A stretch of 5,037 bases of DNA, taken from NCBI GenBank assembly GCA_031255955.1, contig JAIRRO010000106.1:1-5037 (forward strand), written 5' to 3'. Of this stretch, positions 1 through 5,037 are shown piece after piece (the stretch's first letter is position 1; every line of letters begins with the position of its first letter). Below the pieces are notes generated by a model that did no database searches, was not told the DNA's origin, and was given only the letters and a program-made list of their open reading frames with translations. This DNA comes from Oscillospiraceae bacterium. Its GTDB lineage: Bacteria; Bacillota; Clostridia; Oscillospirales; Oscillospiraceae. The position numbers were made by a program, and so were the translations under genes.

Positions 1-1
1 T

Positions 2-112
2 TCCGTTTTGATGGCATTCGGAATATCCGCCCTCATCGGAATACTGTTCGGATACCTCCCCGCCAAAAAAGCGGCAAAACTCAACCCCATCGACGCCCTG
101 CGTTATGAATGA
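2..112 (+). CDS. ABC transporter permease, MacB/FtsX type (3' end only)
   Basis: Only the last 36 codons are present; the gene starts before the window, and TGA at 110-112 is its stop. The residues form one hydrophobic helix (SVLMAFGISALIGILFGYLP) followed by a basic, proline-containing tail (AKKAAKLNPIDALRYE). A last transmembrane helix, a G-x-x-P-A-x-x-A-A turn and a terminal P-x-x-A-L-R-x-E are the hallmark of the C-terminus of MacB/FtsX-type permeases. These form the membrane part of ABC systems that export peptides, antibiotics or lipoproteins or act as mechanotransmitters. The substrate cannot be told from this fragment. An ATPase partner would be expected just upstream, outside the window. 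The family call rests on the tail motif alone, but that motif is distinctive. Confidence 0.85.
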   Translation, partial: SVLMAFGISALIGILFGYLPAKKAAKLNPIDALRYE

Positions 113-117
113 ACTAA

Positions 118-135
118 GCTGCGCGCCCGCGCAGC
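118..135. terminator. GC-rich perfect hairpin after the permease gene (possible terminator)
   Basis: GCTGCGCG at 118-125 is the exact reverse complement of CGCGCAGC at 128-135. It starts 5 bases after the permease stop codon. The practical fold is a 7-bp stem with a 4-base loop. The position suits transcription termination or 3'-end protection, but no run of T follows on either strand, so it is not a standard intrinsic terminator. Its right arm overlaps the first bases of the tandem repeat array, so it may simply be the edge of that array. Confidence 0.35.
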
Positions 136-293
136 GTACCCCGGTGCCGCAGCACGTTGAGCGCCAGCCGCGCAGCGTACCCCGTGCCTCAGCACGTTTG
201 AGAATCGCGGCAAGCGGATACCCGCAGCACGTTTGAGCAGCGTGGCAAGCGGATACCCGCAGCACGTTTTAGCATCGCGGCAAGCGAATACCC
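131..293. repeat. Degenerate tandem repeat array, about 4.4 units of 35-41 bp
   Basis: Units begin at 131, 172, 210, 245 and 280 (the last is a 14-base partial), so the periods are 41, 38, 35 and 35. Units 3 and 4 are closest: 210-239 and 245-274 differ at one of 30 bases. Each unit has a head, GCAAGCGGATACCC in units 3 and 4 or GCAGCGTACCCC in units 1 and 2. A shared core CAGCACGTT follows (150, 190, 225, 260). Every period is 2 modulo 3, so the array does not keep a reading frame and is unlikely to be coding. It fills most of the gap between the permease and the SLH gene. It could be an intergenic repeat family spread through the genome or a local slippage expansion. Confidence 0.85.
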
Positions 294-305
294 ACACTTT
301 TATAA

Positions 306-312
306 AAAGGAG
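306..312 (+). promoter_or_regulatory. Ribosome binding site of the SLH protein gene
   Basis: AAAGGAG at 306-312 lies 10 bases before the ATG at 323. It decides the start: the reading frame is open further upstream to an ATG at 233, but that one lies inside the tandem repeat array, has no ribosome binding site, and would put 30 residues in front of an evident signal peptide. No clear -35/-10 pair was found between 113 and 305, so the promoter of this gene is not assigned. Confidence 0.85.
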
Positions 313-322
313 CAAATCTACT

Positions 323-2206
323 ATGTCCACAAAAAAACTGTTATCCCCCATCCTCGCCCTCATCCTCGCCATCATCCTTGCAATACCGCTATTCACGGTG
401 CCGGTGAGCGCCGCCGACCAAACAGAGGTGGAAAACACCATCCGTGCGCTCGGCATTATGGTGGGCGACGAGAAGGGCAATATGAAGCTTGCGGACAAAA
501 TCACGCGCGCGGAGTTCGTAAAGCTCGCCGTAAACGCCTCGGTGTACAAGGACACAGCTGCCGATTCGTCGGGATATTCGCTGTTCCGCGACGTAAAAAG
601 CTCGCACTGGGCGTCGCCGTCCGTGAAAATCGCGGTGGATAACGGCTGGGTAACAGGCTATTCCGACGGAACCTTTCGCCCGGACAAGACCATAACGCTG
701 GAGGAAGCCGCGACGCTTGCCCTGCGCATGCTGGGGTATACACAAGCCGACTTGGTTGGGGTGTTCCCGGACGCGCAGCTGGCGAAATACAGATCGCTGG
801 GGCTGGATAAAAACGTCCCCGCGACGCGCGGCGCGGAGATAACGCGGCGCGACTGCATGAATATATTCTACAATATGCTCACCTCTGACACAAAGCAGGG
901 CACACCCTACGCAACGACGCTGGGCTATAAGCTCGACGCGGCAGGGGAGGTCAACTATACCGCGCTGATTAACGCCGGTATCGAGGGTCCCACCGTATTA
1001 AGCCGCGGCTCAGCGCTGGCGTCAAGCCTACCCTTCCCGCCGGAGAACATCACGGTGTATAGAAACGGCTCTGTATCAACGCTCTCCGCGGCGCAGGCTT
1101 ATGATGTCTGCTATTACCACAAAAATCTGCGCACGGTGTGGCTATATTCCAAGCGCGTCACGGGGGCGTTGACCGCCGTGCTGCCGGGCGCGTCGGATCC
1201 GACCGGCGTCACCGTAGCCGGGGCGAGCTATACCATCGCCACATCGTCGGCGGCGCGTGCCGTGTCAGACCTCGGCGAGTTCAAATCGGGCGATAGGGTA
1301 ACACTGCTGCTCGGGAGGGACGACGCCGTCTGCGCCGTGCTGTCCGCCGAGACGGTGAACGACATTATATACGGCGTCGTGAGCGCCGTCGGCAAAAGCA
1401 GCTATACGGATGCTGAGGGCAAAACCGTGCTGTACGACGTCGCGACAGTCATCGGAACTGACGGCGCGCCGCGTGAATATTCCATCGGCGGCACCATTGA
1501 CCCCGGAACGATAGTTTCCGCGGGATACACAGGTAATAAGAGCGAAATTACGCGCCTCGGCGAAAAGAGCATAGCGGGTCGCGTGAGCGACGACGGAAAA
1601 AAGCTCGGAGATTACAACATCGCCCCCGGCGCGGAGATTCTTGACACAAGCGCGTCCGGCGCCGCCGCCGTTGTGACGCCGGAGAGGCTTGCCGGAGTGT
1701 TTCTCTCTTACGGCGACGTGCGGTTTTACGCGCTGGACGCGAACGGCGACATTTACCGTATGGTGCTGCGCGACGTCACGGGCGACCAGTATACCTATGG
1801 AATTATCACCTCCGCGACTGAAGTCAGCGATGGCGCGTTTCAGATTTCATCCTCGTATTCCTATATCATCAACGGCAAGCCGGGTGCGTACAGCAGCCAA
1901 AACTCGGCGTTCGGCGTCAATCAAGGCGGCGCGGTGTTCTATTACGGCAAAAACGGCAACGTGGAGCGCATCCGCAATATTCGCGGCGTTGATATAACCT
2001 CCGTCAGCGGCTTGTGGGCTGAAGCCGATGGAAAACGAACGGAAATTGCGCCCGGCGCGCAGATATATGTATACAGCAAGGGTGAATACACGCCGGTGAG
2101 CGTGGAGAGCATCAGCGGCGAGGAATACAATGTGTACGGATATATCGACAACAACGGATTTGTCGCGGGCGGCAGGATACGAATTCTTGTCGCCACGAAA
2201 AAATAA
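323..2206 (+). CDS. Secreted S-layer homology (SLH) domain protein
   Basis: The product is 627 residues and predicted to be exported and held on the cell wall. Residues 1-30 form a signal peptide: basic MSTKK, a long Leu/Ile/Ala core, and a likely cut after VSA. Residues about 40-75 look like the second half of an SLH module, ending in ITRAEFVKLAV. Residues 88-138 are a full SLH module, with FRDVKSSHWA near its start and GYSDGTFRPDKTIT further in. Residues 148-187 are a weak third one (FPDAQLAKY, EITRRDCMNIF). SLH modules typically bind pyruvylated secondary cell wall polymer. Residues about 240-345 (VYRNG, AYDVCYYHKNLRTVWLYS, GDRVTLLLG) resemble a beta-rich region recurrent in clostridial SLH proteins. 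The rest contains an internal duplication (about 323-455 and 464-590). No catalytic motif was seen, so a structural or wall-associated role is the most that can be said. The stop TAA at 2204-2206 is one base from the end of the convergent nadC. Confidence 0.9.
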   Translation: MSTKKLLSPILALILAIILAIPLFTVPVSAADQTEVENTIRALGIMVGDEKGNMKLADKITRAEFVKLAVNASVYKDTAADSSGYSLFRDVKSSHWASPSVKIAVDNGWVTGYSDGTFRPDKTITLEEAATLALRMLGYTQADLVGVFPDAQLAKYRSLGLDKNVPATRGAEITRRDCMNIFYNMLTSDTKQGTPYATTLGYKLDAAGEVNYTALINAGIEGPTVLSRGSALASSLPFPPENITVYRNGSVSTLSAAQAYDVCYYHKNLRTVWLYSKRVTGALTAVLPGASDPTGVTVAGASYTIATSSAARAVSDLGEFKSGDRVTLLLGRDDAVCAVLSAETVNDIIYGVVSAVGKSSYTDAEGKTVLYDVATVIGTDGAPREYSIGGTIDPGTIVSAGYTGNKSEITRLGEKSIAGRVSDDGKKLGDYNIAPGAEILDTSASGAAAVVTPERLAGVFLSYGDVRFYALDANGDIYRMVLRDVTGDQYTYGIITSATEVSDGAFQISSSYSYIINGKPGAYSSQNSAFGVNQGGAVFYYGKNGNVERIRNIRGVDITSVSGLWAEADGKRTEIAPGAQIYVYSKGEYTPVSVESISGEEYNVYGYIDNNGFVAGGRIRILVATKK

Positions 2207-2207
2207 G

Positions 2208-3038
2208 CTAAAATTTAAGGCTTATATCCAATGCCCTCACGCTGTGAGTCAACGCACCCAGCGATATGAAATCGACGCCCGTCTCCGCAACCTCACGCAA
2301 ATCGCGGGCGTCCATATTGCCGGAAGCCTCCGTGAGGGCGCGCCCTGCGATAAAGCGGACAGCCGCAGCCATAGCCTCAGTCGTCATATTATCAAGCATT
2401 ATGATGTCGGCGCCGGCGTACAGAGCCTCTGAAACCTGCTCCGGCGTCTCGGTTTCCACCTCTATTTTCAGCGTGTGCGGGGCAGCAGCCCGCGCGGACG
2501 CCACGGCGCGGGTGATACCGCCCGACGCCTTGATGTGATTATCCTTTATCAGTACGCCGTCCCCCAGCCCGAAGCGGTGGTTATGACCGCCCCCGGCACG
2601 GACGGCGTATTTTTCAAGCGCGCGCAGCCCCGGCGTTGTCTTACGCGTATCAAGGATTTTCGCCCCCGTACCGCGCACGGCGGAGACAGCCTTGGATGTT
2701 CGCGTTGCTATCCCGGACAGCCGCTGAAGCAGATTCAAAGCGACGCGCTCTCCGGTGAGAATCGCGCGCGACGCGCCCTCAAGCTCCGCGATAATTTCTC
2801 CGCTTTTCACAGCCGCGCCCTCGCGCACAAGCGGCGTCACGGTGACAACAGGGGAGAGCGCCGCGAAAACGCGCTGCGGAATAAACAAACCGCAAATAAC
2901 GCCGTCCTCCTTCACGCGGAACACCCCGCGCGACACAGCATCCTCCGGCACGCAAGCAAGCGTCGTCACATCGCCCGCACCCACATCCTCACGCAACGCA
3001 ACGGCGATCAACTCATCCAACCCAAAAAACTCTGACAT
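2208..3038 (-). CDS. nadC: Nicotinate-nucleotide pyrophosphorylase (carboxylating), quinolinate phosphoribosyltransferase
   Basis: This cytoplasmic enzyme converts quinolinate and PRPP to nicotinate mononucleotide, CO2 and pyrophosphate (EC 2.4.2.19), the third step of de novo NAD synthesis. The product is 276 residues, a normal length. Residues 17-26 are the N-terminal EDVGAGDVTT signature. GERVALNLLQRLSGIAT is at 97-113, DTRKTTPGLRALEKYA at 130-145 and GGGHNHRFGLGDGVLIKDNH at 149-168. KIEVE (191-195), DIIMLDNM (211-218), EASGN (237-241) and GVDFISLGA (254-262) follow along the barrel. By comparison with the M. tuberculosis enzyme, R98, R132, K133, H154, R155 and K165 match the substrate-binding Arg and Lys residues and the His-Arg pair, so it looks active. 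The ATG at 3038 shares its A with the nadB stop (TGATG). Only a weak GGTG (3047-3050) precedes it, so translation is probably coupled to nadB. An in-frame TTG at 3041 is a less likely start. Confidence 0.97.
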   Translation of the reverse strand: MSEFFGLDELIAVALREDVGAGDVTTLACVPEDAVSRGVFRVKEDGVICGLFIPQRVFAALSPVVTVTPLVREGAAVKSGEIIAELEGASRAILTGERVALNLLQRLSGIATRTSKAVSAVRGTGAKILDTRKTTPGLRALEKYAVRAGGGHNHRFGLGDGVLIKDNHIKASGGITRAVASARAAAPHTLKIEVETETPEQVSEALYAGADIIMLDNMTTEAMAAAVRFIAGRALTEASGNMDARDLREVAETGVDFISLGALTHSVRALDISLKF

Positions 3039-4618
3039 CAACCCAGCACCACATAATGCGACCCCACCGATTCCGGGCGAGCCAGTGCCGCGGTGAGAAT
3101 CGCCTCCGCCACCATTGCAACATTCAGAGTTTCAAGATACTGCGCCTCCGGGGAGAACACCCCGCGCAGTTCACCGAGAACATTGCGCACACCGTCAAGC
3201 GCCAGCGTCAGCCCGCCGCGCTCGCGGATTACGTGCCCATGCTCGCTCATAAGCTCCTGAACGCGGCGGCGCAGCGCGGCAATATCCGGTGCAACCGCGC
3301 GCCTCACAGGAATCTCCGGGACTGTCGTACCGCCTGACGTCGACGGCGCGGCGCGGTTAATATCCTCGGCGGCGCGTCTGCCGAACACCAAGCACTCCAG
3401 CATAGAGTTTGACGCCAGCCTGTTTGCCCCGTGAACGCCCGTATATGCCGCCTCACCGCAGGCATACAGCCCCGGAATGTTTGTGCGCCCCCAAAGGTCT
3501 GTGCGAACGCCGCCCATCAAATAATGCTGCACCGGACGCACGGGAATCCAATCTTTTGTGATGTCAATGCCGCGCGAAAGACACTCGCCGTATATCGTCG
3601 GGAAGCGCCGTTTGATAAATTCCGGATCCTGCGCCGTTATATCGACGAAAACGTGATCCTCGCTGCTTTTCTCCAGCTCGCGGACTATGCCGCGCGCCAC
3701 GATATCGCGCGGGGCAAGCTCGCCCAGCTCGTGCTGACCGGTCATAAAGCGTTCTCCGCGGCTGTTTTTCAATAACCCGCCGTCGCCGCGCACAGCTTCG
3801 GAGATAAGAAATGTGCGGCTTTCATTCTCCGGCGTCCACAGTCCCGTGGGATGAAATTGAATAAACTCCAGATTCTTGACCTTCGCGCCCGCGCGCATAG
3901 CGGCGGCAATGCCGTCACCCGTAGCAACAGAGGGATTTGTGCTGTTTTTATACACCTGACCGACGCCGCCCGTGGCGATGACAATGCTGCGCGTTTCGAT
4001 AAGCACAAAGCTGCCGTCGCGCGTCACGACCGCGCCGGAAACCGCACCGCTGCCATCAAGCAGGATATCGTAAAAGCACGTATGCGCGCAAAACGTGATG
4101 TTTGGGCGCTTCGCCGCGATATGGGACAGCGCTTTTACAGTCTCGCGACCCGTCGCGTCGCCGCCGGCGTGAAGGATTCTGTTTTTGCGATGACCACCCT
4201 CCCGCGTAATTGAAAGCTCACCCGCCTCGTCAAGGTCAAACGGAACGCCCTGCGACACAAGGCGGCGTATCTCTCCCGGAGCCTCATCGACCAGAACGCG
4301 AACAGCCTCGCGGTCACACAGACCGGCGCCTGCGATAAGAGTGTCGTCAAAATGCAGCGCCGGATCATCATCGCTGGAGACGGCGGCGGCTATACCGCCC
4401 TGCGCCAGCCACGAATTTGAAATATCGATTTCTTCCTTTGCGATAATACAACAGGATCGGTTTTCATCGATGCCGAGCGCCGTATAAAGCCCGGCAAGAC
4501 CCGCGCCGACAATCACCGTGTCATATCGCACGGTTGTTTCTATTTCGACAGAGCCGTCAAAGGCGTAACGTAAGCCCGGCGCGTCCCGTTCGATTGCGGA
4601 TGTACTTTCAGCGTCCAT
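3038..4618 (-). CDS. nadB: L-aspartate oxidase
   Basis: This FAD enzyme oxidises L-aspartate to iminoaspartate (EC 1.4.3.16), the first step of bacterial NAD synthesis; it can use oxygen or fumarate as acceptor, the latter suiting an anaerobe. The product is 526 residues, typical for the family. The FAD-binding Rossmann motif is VIVGAGLAGL (35-44), followed by SNSWLAQGGIAAA (67-79), REGGHRKNRILHAGGDATG (139-157), IATGGVGQVY (214-223) and the FAD-contacting GLYACGEAAYTGVHGANRLA (383-402). E140, H256 (FHPTGL), R304 (LAPRD), H365 (QHYLMGGV) and R400 (HGANR) line up with the E. coli active-site residues E121, H244, R290, H351 and R386. The C-terminus reads ESVGSHY where many homologues have ESRGxHY. 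The start at 4618 is set by GGAGG six bases upstream; the frame stays open to 4738, but that extension crosses the promoter and has no family match. nadB is first in an operon with nadC. Confidence 0.97.
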   Translation of the reverse strand: MDAESTSAIERDAPGLRYAFDGSVEIETTVRYDTVIVGAGLAGLYTALGIDENRSCCIIAKEEIDISNSWLAQGGIAAAVSSDDDPALHFDDTLIAGAGLCDREAVRVLVDEAPGEIRRLVSQGVPFDLDEAGELSITREGGHRKNRILHAGGDATGRETVKALSHIAAKRPNITFCAHTCFYDILLDGSGAVSGAVVTRDGSFVLIETRSIVIATGGVGQVYKNSTNPSVATGDGIAAAMRAGAKVKNLEFIQFHPTGLWTPENESRTFLISEAVRGDGGLLKNSRGERFMTGQHELGELAPRDIVARGIVRELEKSSEDHVFVDITAQDPEFIKRRFPTIYGECLSRGIDITKDWIPVRPVQHYLMGGVRTDLWGRTNIPGLYACGEAAYTGVHGANRLASNSMLECLVFGRRAAEDINRAAPSTSGGTTVPEIPVRRAVAPDIAALRRRVQELMSEHGHVIRERGGLTLALDGVRNVLGELRGVFSPEAQYLETLNVAMVAEAILTAALARPESVGSHYVVLG

Positions 4619-4624
4619 TTCAAT

Positions 4625-4629
4625 CCTCC
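4625..4629 (-). promoter_or_regulatory. Ribosome binding site of nadB
   Basis: Read on the minus strand, GGAGG lies six bases before the ATG at 4618-4616. It is a near-ideal Shine-Dalgarno site. It decides the start against the longer open frame, whose first ATG at 4738 would place the translation start upstream of the promoter. Confidence 0.9.
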
Positions 4630-4634
4630 GGCAT

Positions 4635-4662
4635 TGAATGATTCCGAGGGTGAATGAATGAT
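4635..4662. repeat. Direct repeats TGAATGAT 20 bp apart over the nadB -10 and transcription start
   Basis: TGAATGAT occurs at 4635-4642 and again at 4655-4662. The second copy is extended on its left to TGAATGAATGAT (4651-4662). The repeats are 20 bp apart, close to two turns of the helix. One overlaps the nadB -10 box and the other lies just downstream of the expected transcription start, where a repressor would block initiation. No regulator is identified, and I cannot match the site to a known NiaR or NadR operator. Eight-base repeats of this AT-rich composition can occur by chance. Confidence 0.35.
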
Positions 4663-4686
4663 AGCATAATGTTGGCGGGAAATCAA
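4658..4686 (-). promoter_or_regulatory. Sigma-A-type promoter of the nadBC operon with extended -10
   Basis: On the minus strand the -35 box is TTGATT (4686-4681) and the -10 box is TATCAT (4663-4658), five of six matches to TATAAT, with exactly 17 bases between. The three bases before the -10 are TGC, giving the extended -10 motif TGn. Transcription would start near 4651, about 33 bases before the nadB ATG. That leader is too short for a riboswitch, so any control is more likely through a DNA-binding repressor or promoter strength. Confidence 0.75.
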
Positions 4687-4731
4687 GTAGGAGCGCGATA
4701 TTTGGTGGCTGTAGAGCGGGTTCGGGCGCCG

Positions 4732-4920
4732 ATGCCATCTACCGGGTGGGTTACTCTTTCACAACTAAGTTGAAATGGAACGCAACGACACGGCAAATTC
4801 GAATGCTCTGCAAAGCGGGAAGATAGATGGCGCGATTAAATTCAGAACAACTTGGGCGATTCTCGTTGATGCTGTCAAGCCGACACGCGCCACACAAATC
4901 AACCCCGGACGAAAAACAAA
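4732..4920 (+). pseudogene. Frameshifted remnant of a small helix-turn-helix (excisionase-like) DNA-binding protein
   Basis: No frame is open across this stretch, yet three frames read in turn give pieces of one small HTH protein. From the ATG at 4732 one frame gives WVTLSQLS and stops at 4771-4773. A second frame, from about 4770, gives LKWNATTRQIRMLCKAG up to 4820 and then meets TAG at 4824-4826. A third frame, from 4820, gives KIDGAIKFRTTWAILVDAVK and then PTRATQINPGRKTK to 4920. In order these match the layout of small HTH proteins common in Clostridia: a W-x-x-x-x-R-x-(I/V)-x-x-L-C recognition segment, G-(K/R)-I-x-G-A-I-K, T-T-W-A-I, D-A-x-K-P and a basic tail. Such proteins sit on accessory DNA and are related to excisionase/MerR-like domains. 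At least two frameshifts are needed, so I call it a dead gene. It lies divergent to nadB and ends where the transposase-bearing segment begins. The family call is from memory of the motif pattern; the frame switching is directly visible. Confidence 0.7.
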
Positions 4921-4925
4921 GGGGC

Positions 4926-4954
4926 TTGACCAGATTAGAAACAGGCGATACACT
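4926..4954 (+). promoter_or_regulatory. Promoter of the transposase gene
   Basis: TTGACC (4926-4931, five of six to consensus) and TACACT (4949-4954, four of six) are separated by 17 bases. A transcript would start near 4961, right at the ribosome binding site, giving a very short leader. The -35 box starts within six bases of the proposed IS end. Confidence 0.65.
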
Positions 4955-4961
4955 CTAAAGT

Positions 4962-4967
4962 GAGGTG
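4962..4967 (+). promoter_or_regulatory. Ribosome binding site of the transposase gene
   Basis: GAGGTG, the right half of the AGGAGGTG consensus, lies six bases before the ATG at 4974-4976 and fixes the start of the truncated reading frame. Confidence 0.8.
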
Positions 4968-4973
4968 TATCAA

Positions 4974-5037
4974 ATGAAAAACAAGTATGTCTACCATTCA
5001 AAAATTTCGGAGGCAAAATTTCGGGAGTTGGTCAAGT
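4974..5037 (+). CDS. IS1595-like transposase (N-terminal 21 codons only)
   Basis: The gene starts at the ATG at 4974 and runs off the window after 21 full codons. The visible residues read MKNKYVYHSKISEAKFRELV and one further K. This matches the usual opening of the ISXO2-like/IS1595-family transposases of Clostridia, in which a short basic start and a K-I-S-E-x-K-F-R-E helix lead into an HTH and then a DDE-type (DDN/DDE) catalytic domain. None of the catalytic residues is in the window, so the family call rests on the N-terminal resemblance and the IS-like upstream organisation. The reading frame is too short for the full gene to be assessed as intact or broken. Confidence 0.65.
   Translation, partial: MKNKYVYHSKISEAKFRELVK

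Larger units (their letters stand above)
4921..5037 (+). mobile_element. Left end of an IS1595-like insertion sequence (runs off the window)
   Basis: The proposed boundary is at GGGGCTTGACC from 4921, after an A-rich stretch (GAAAAACAAA, 4911-4920) that ends the readable HTH remnant. From there the sequence is compactly organised as an IS end: a terminal G run, a promoter inside the terminal sequence, a ribosome binding site and the transposase start 53 bases in. The right inverted repeat and target duplication lie outside the window, so the exact end is inferred. IS1595 elements usually make 8-bp target duplications, which would make 4913-4920 the left copy if the boundary is right. Confidence 0.55.

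Noticed and set aside
131..293. CRISPR array
   Set aside because: The units are directly adjacent with no unique spacers between them, and they are degenerate.
103..555. 150-residue open frame on the minus strand
   Set aside because: It runs antisense through the repeat array and the signal peptide/SLH coding region, has no ribosome binding site and shows no recognisable protein family.
2475..3035. 186-residue open frame antisense to nadC, and similar ones antisense to nadB
   Set aside because: These are shadows favoured by GC-rich codon use of nadC and nadB; the residues are biased in Arg, Ala and His, and no domain is recognisable.
4619..4651. NAD-sensing riboswitch in the nadB leader
   Set aside because: The predicted leader is only about 33 nt, too short for known NAD+ riboswitch classes, and no suitable hairpin is visible.
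4619..4738. 40-residue N-terminal extension of nadB
   Set aside because: The ATG at 4618 has GGAGG at ideal spacing, and the promoter (4658-4686) lies inside the extension; the extra residues have no NadB similarity.
4775..4963. 62-residue intact gene on the plus strand
   Set aside because: Its first residues are out of frame with the HTH family and its last 13-14 come from the proposed IS end; it has no convincing ribosome binding site. It is better read as part of the frameshifted remnant.
4765..5016. 83-residue open frame on the minus strand at the right end
   Set aside because: It lies antisense to the HTH remnant, the transposase promoter and the transposase start, with no recognisable motif.

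Overview
The window looks like chromosomal DNA from a GC-rich member of the Bacillota, most likely class Clostridia. The grounds are a secreted S-layer-homology (SLH) protein with the C-terminal domain style common in clostridial SLH proteins, strong AGGAGG-type ribosome binding sites, sigma-A-like promoters, a clostridial-looking NadB (HYLMGGV active-site loop) and an IS1595-like transposase start. Genus cannot be set from the sequence alone.

Layout, left to right. Bases 2-112 are the last 36 codons of a MacB/FtsX-type ABC transporter permease on the + strand. Bases 113-322 hold no gene. They contain a GC hairpin and a degenerate tandem repeat array of about four units (131-293), ending just before the ribosome binding site of the next gene. 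Bases 323-2206 (+) encode a 627-residue exported SLH protein with at least one good SLH module and a large beta-rich C-terminal part with an internal duplication. It converges on nadC with a single base between the stop codons.

Bases 2208-4618 (-) are a two-gene operon for de novo NAD synthesis: nadB (L-aspartate oxidase) followed by nadC (quinolinate phosphoribosyltransferase), joined by a TGATG stop-start overlap. NadB makes iminoaspartate, NadA (not in this window) condenses it with dihydroxyacetone phosphate to quinolinate, and NadC turns quinolinate into nicotinate mononucleotide. A convincing promoter with an extended -10 sits just upstream of nadB and gives a leader of only about 30 nt.

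The right end is accessory DNA. Bases 4732-4920 (+) hold the frameshifted remnant of a small helix-turn-helix (excisionase-like) DNA-binding protein. From about 4921 a new segment starts with its own promoter, ribosome binding site and the first 21 codons of an IS1595-like transposase that runs off the window. The simplest reading is an insertion sequence whose left end lies in or against the 3' end of the decayed regulator gene.

No new biological system is visible. The most interesting items are the decayed HTH gene with the IS boundary, the intergenic repeat array, and the internal duplication in the SLH protein.
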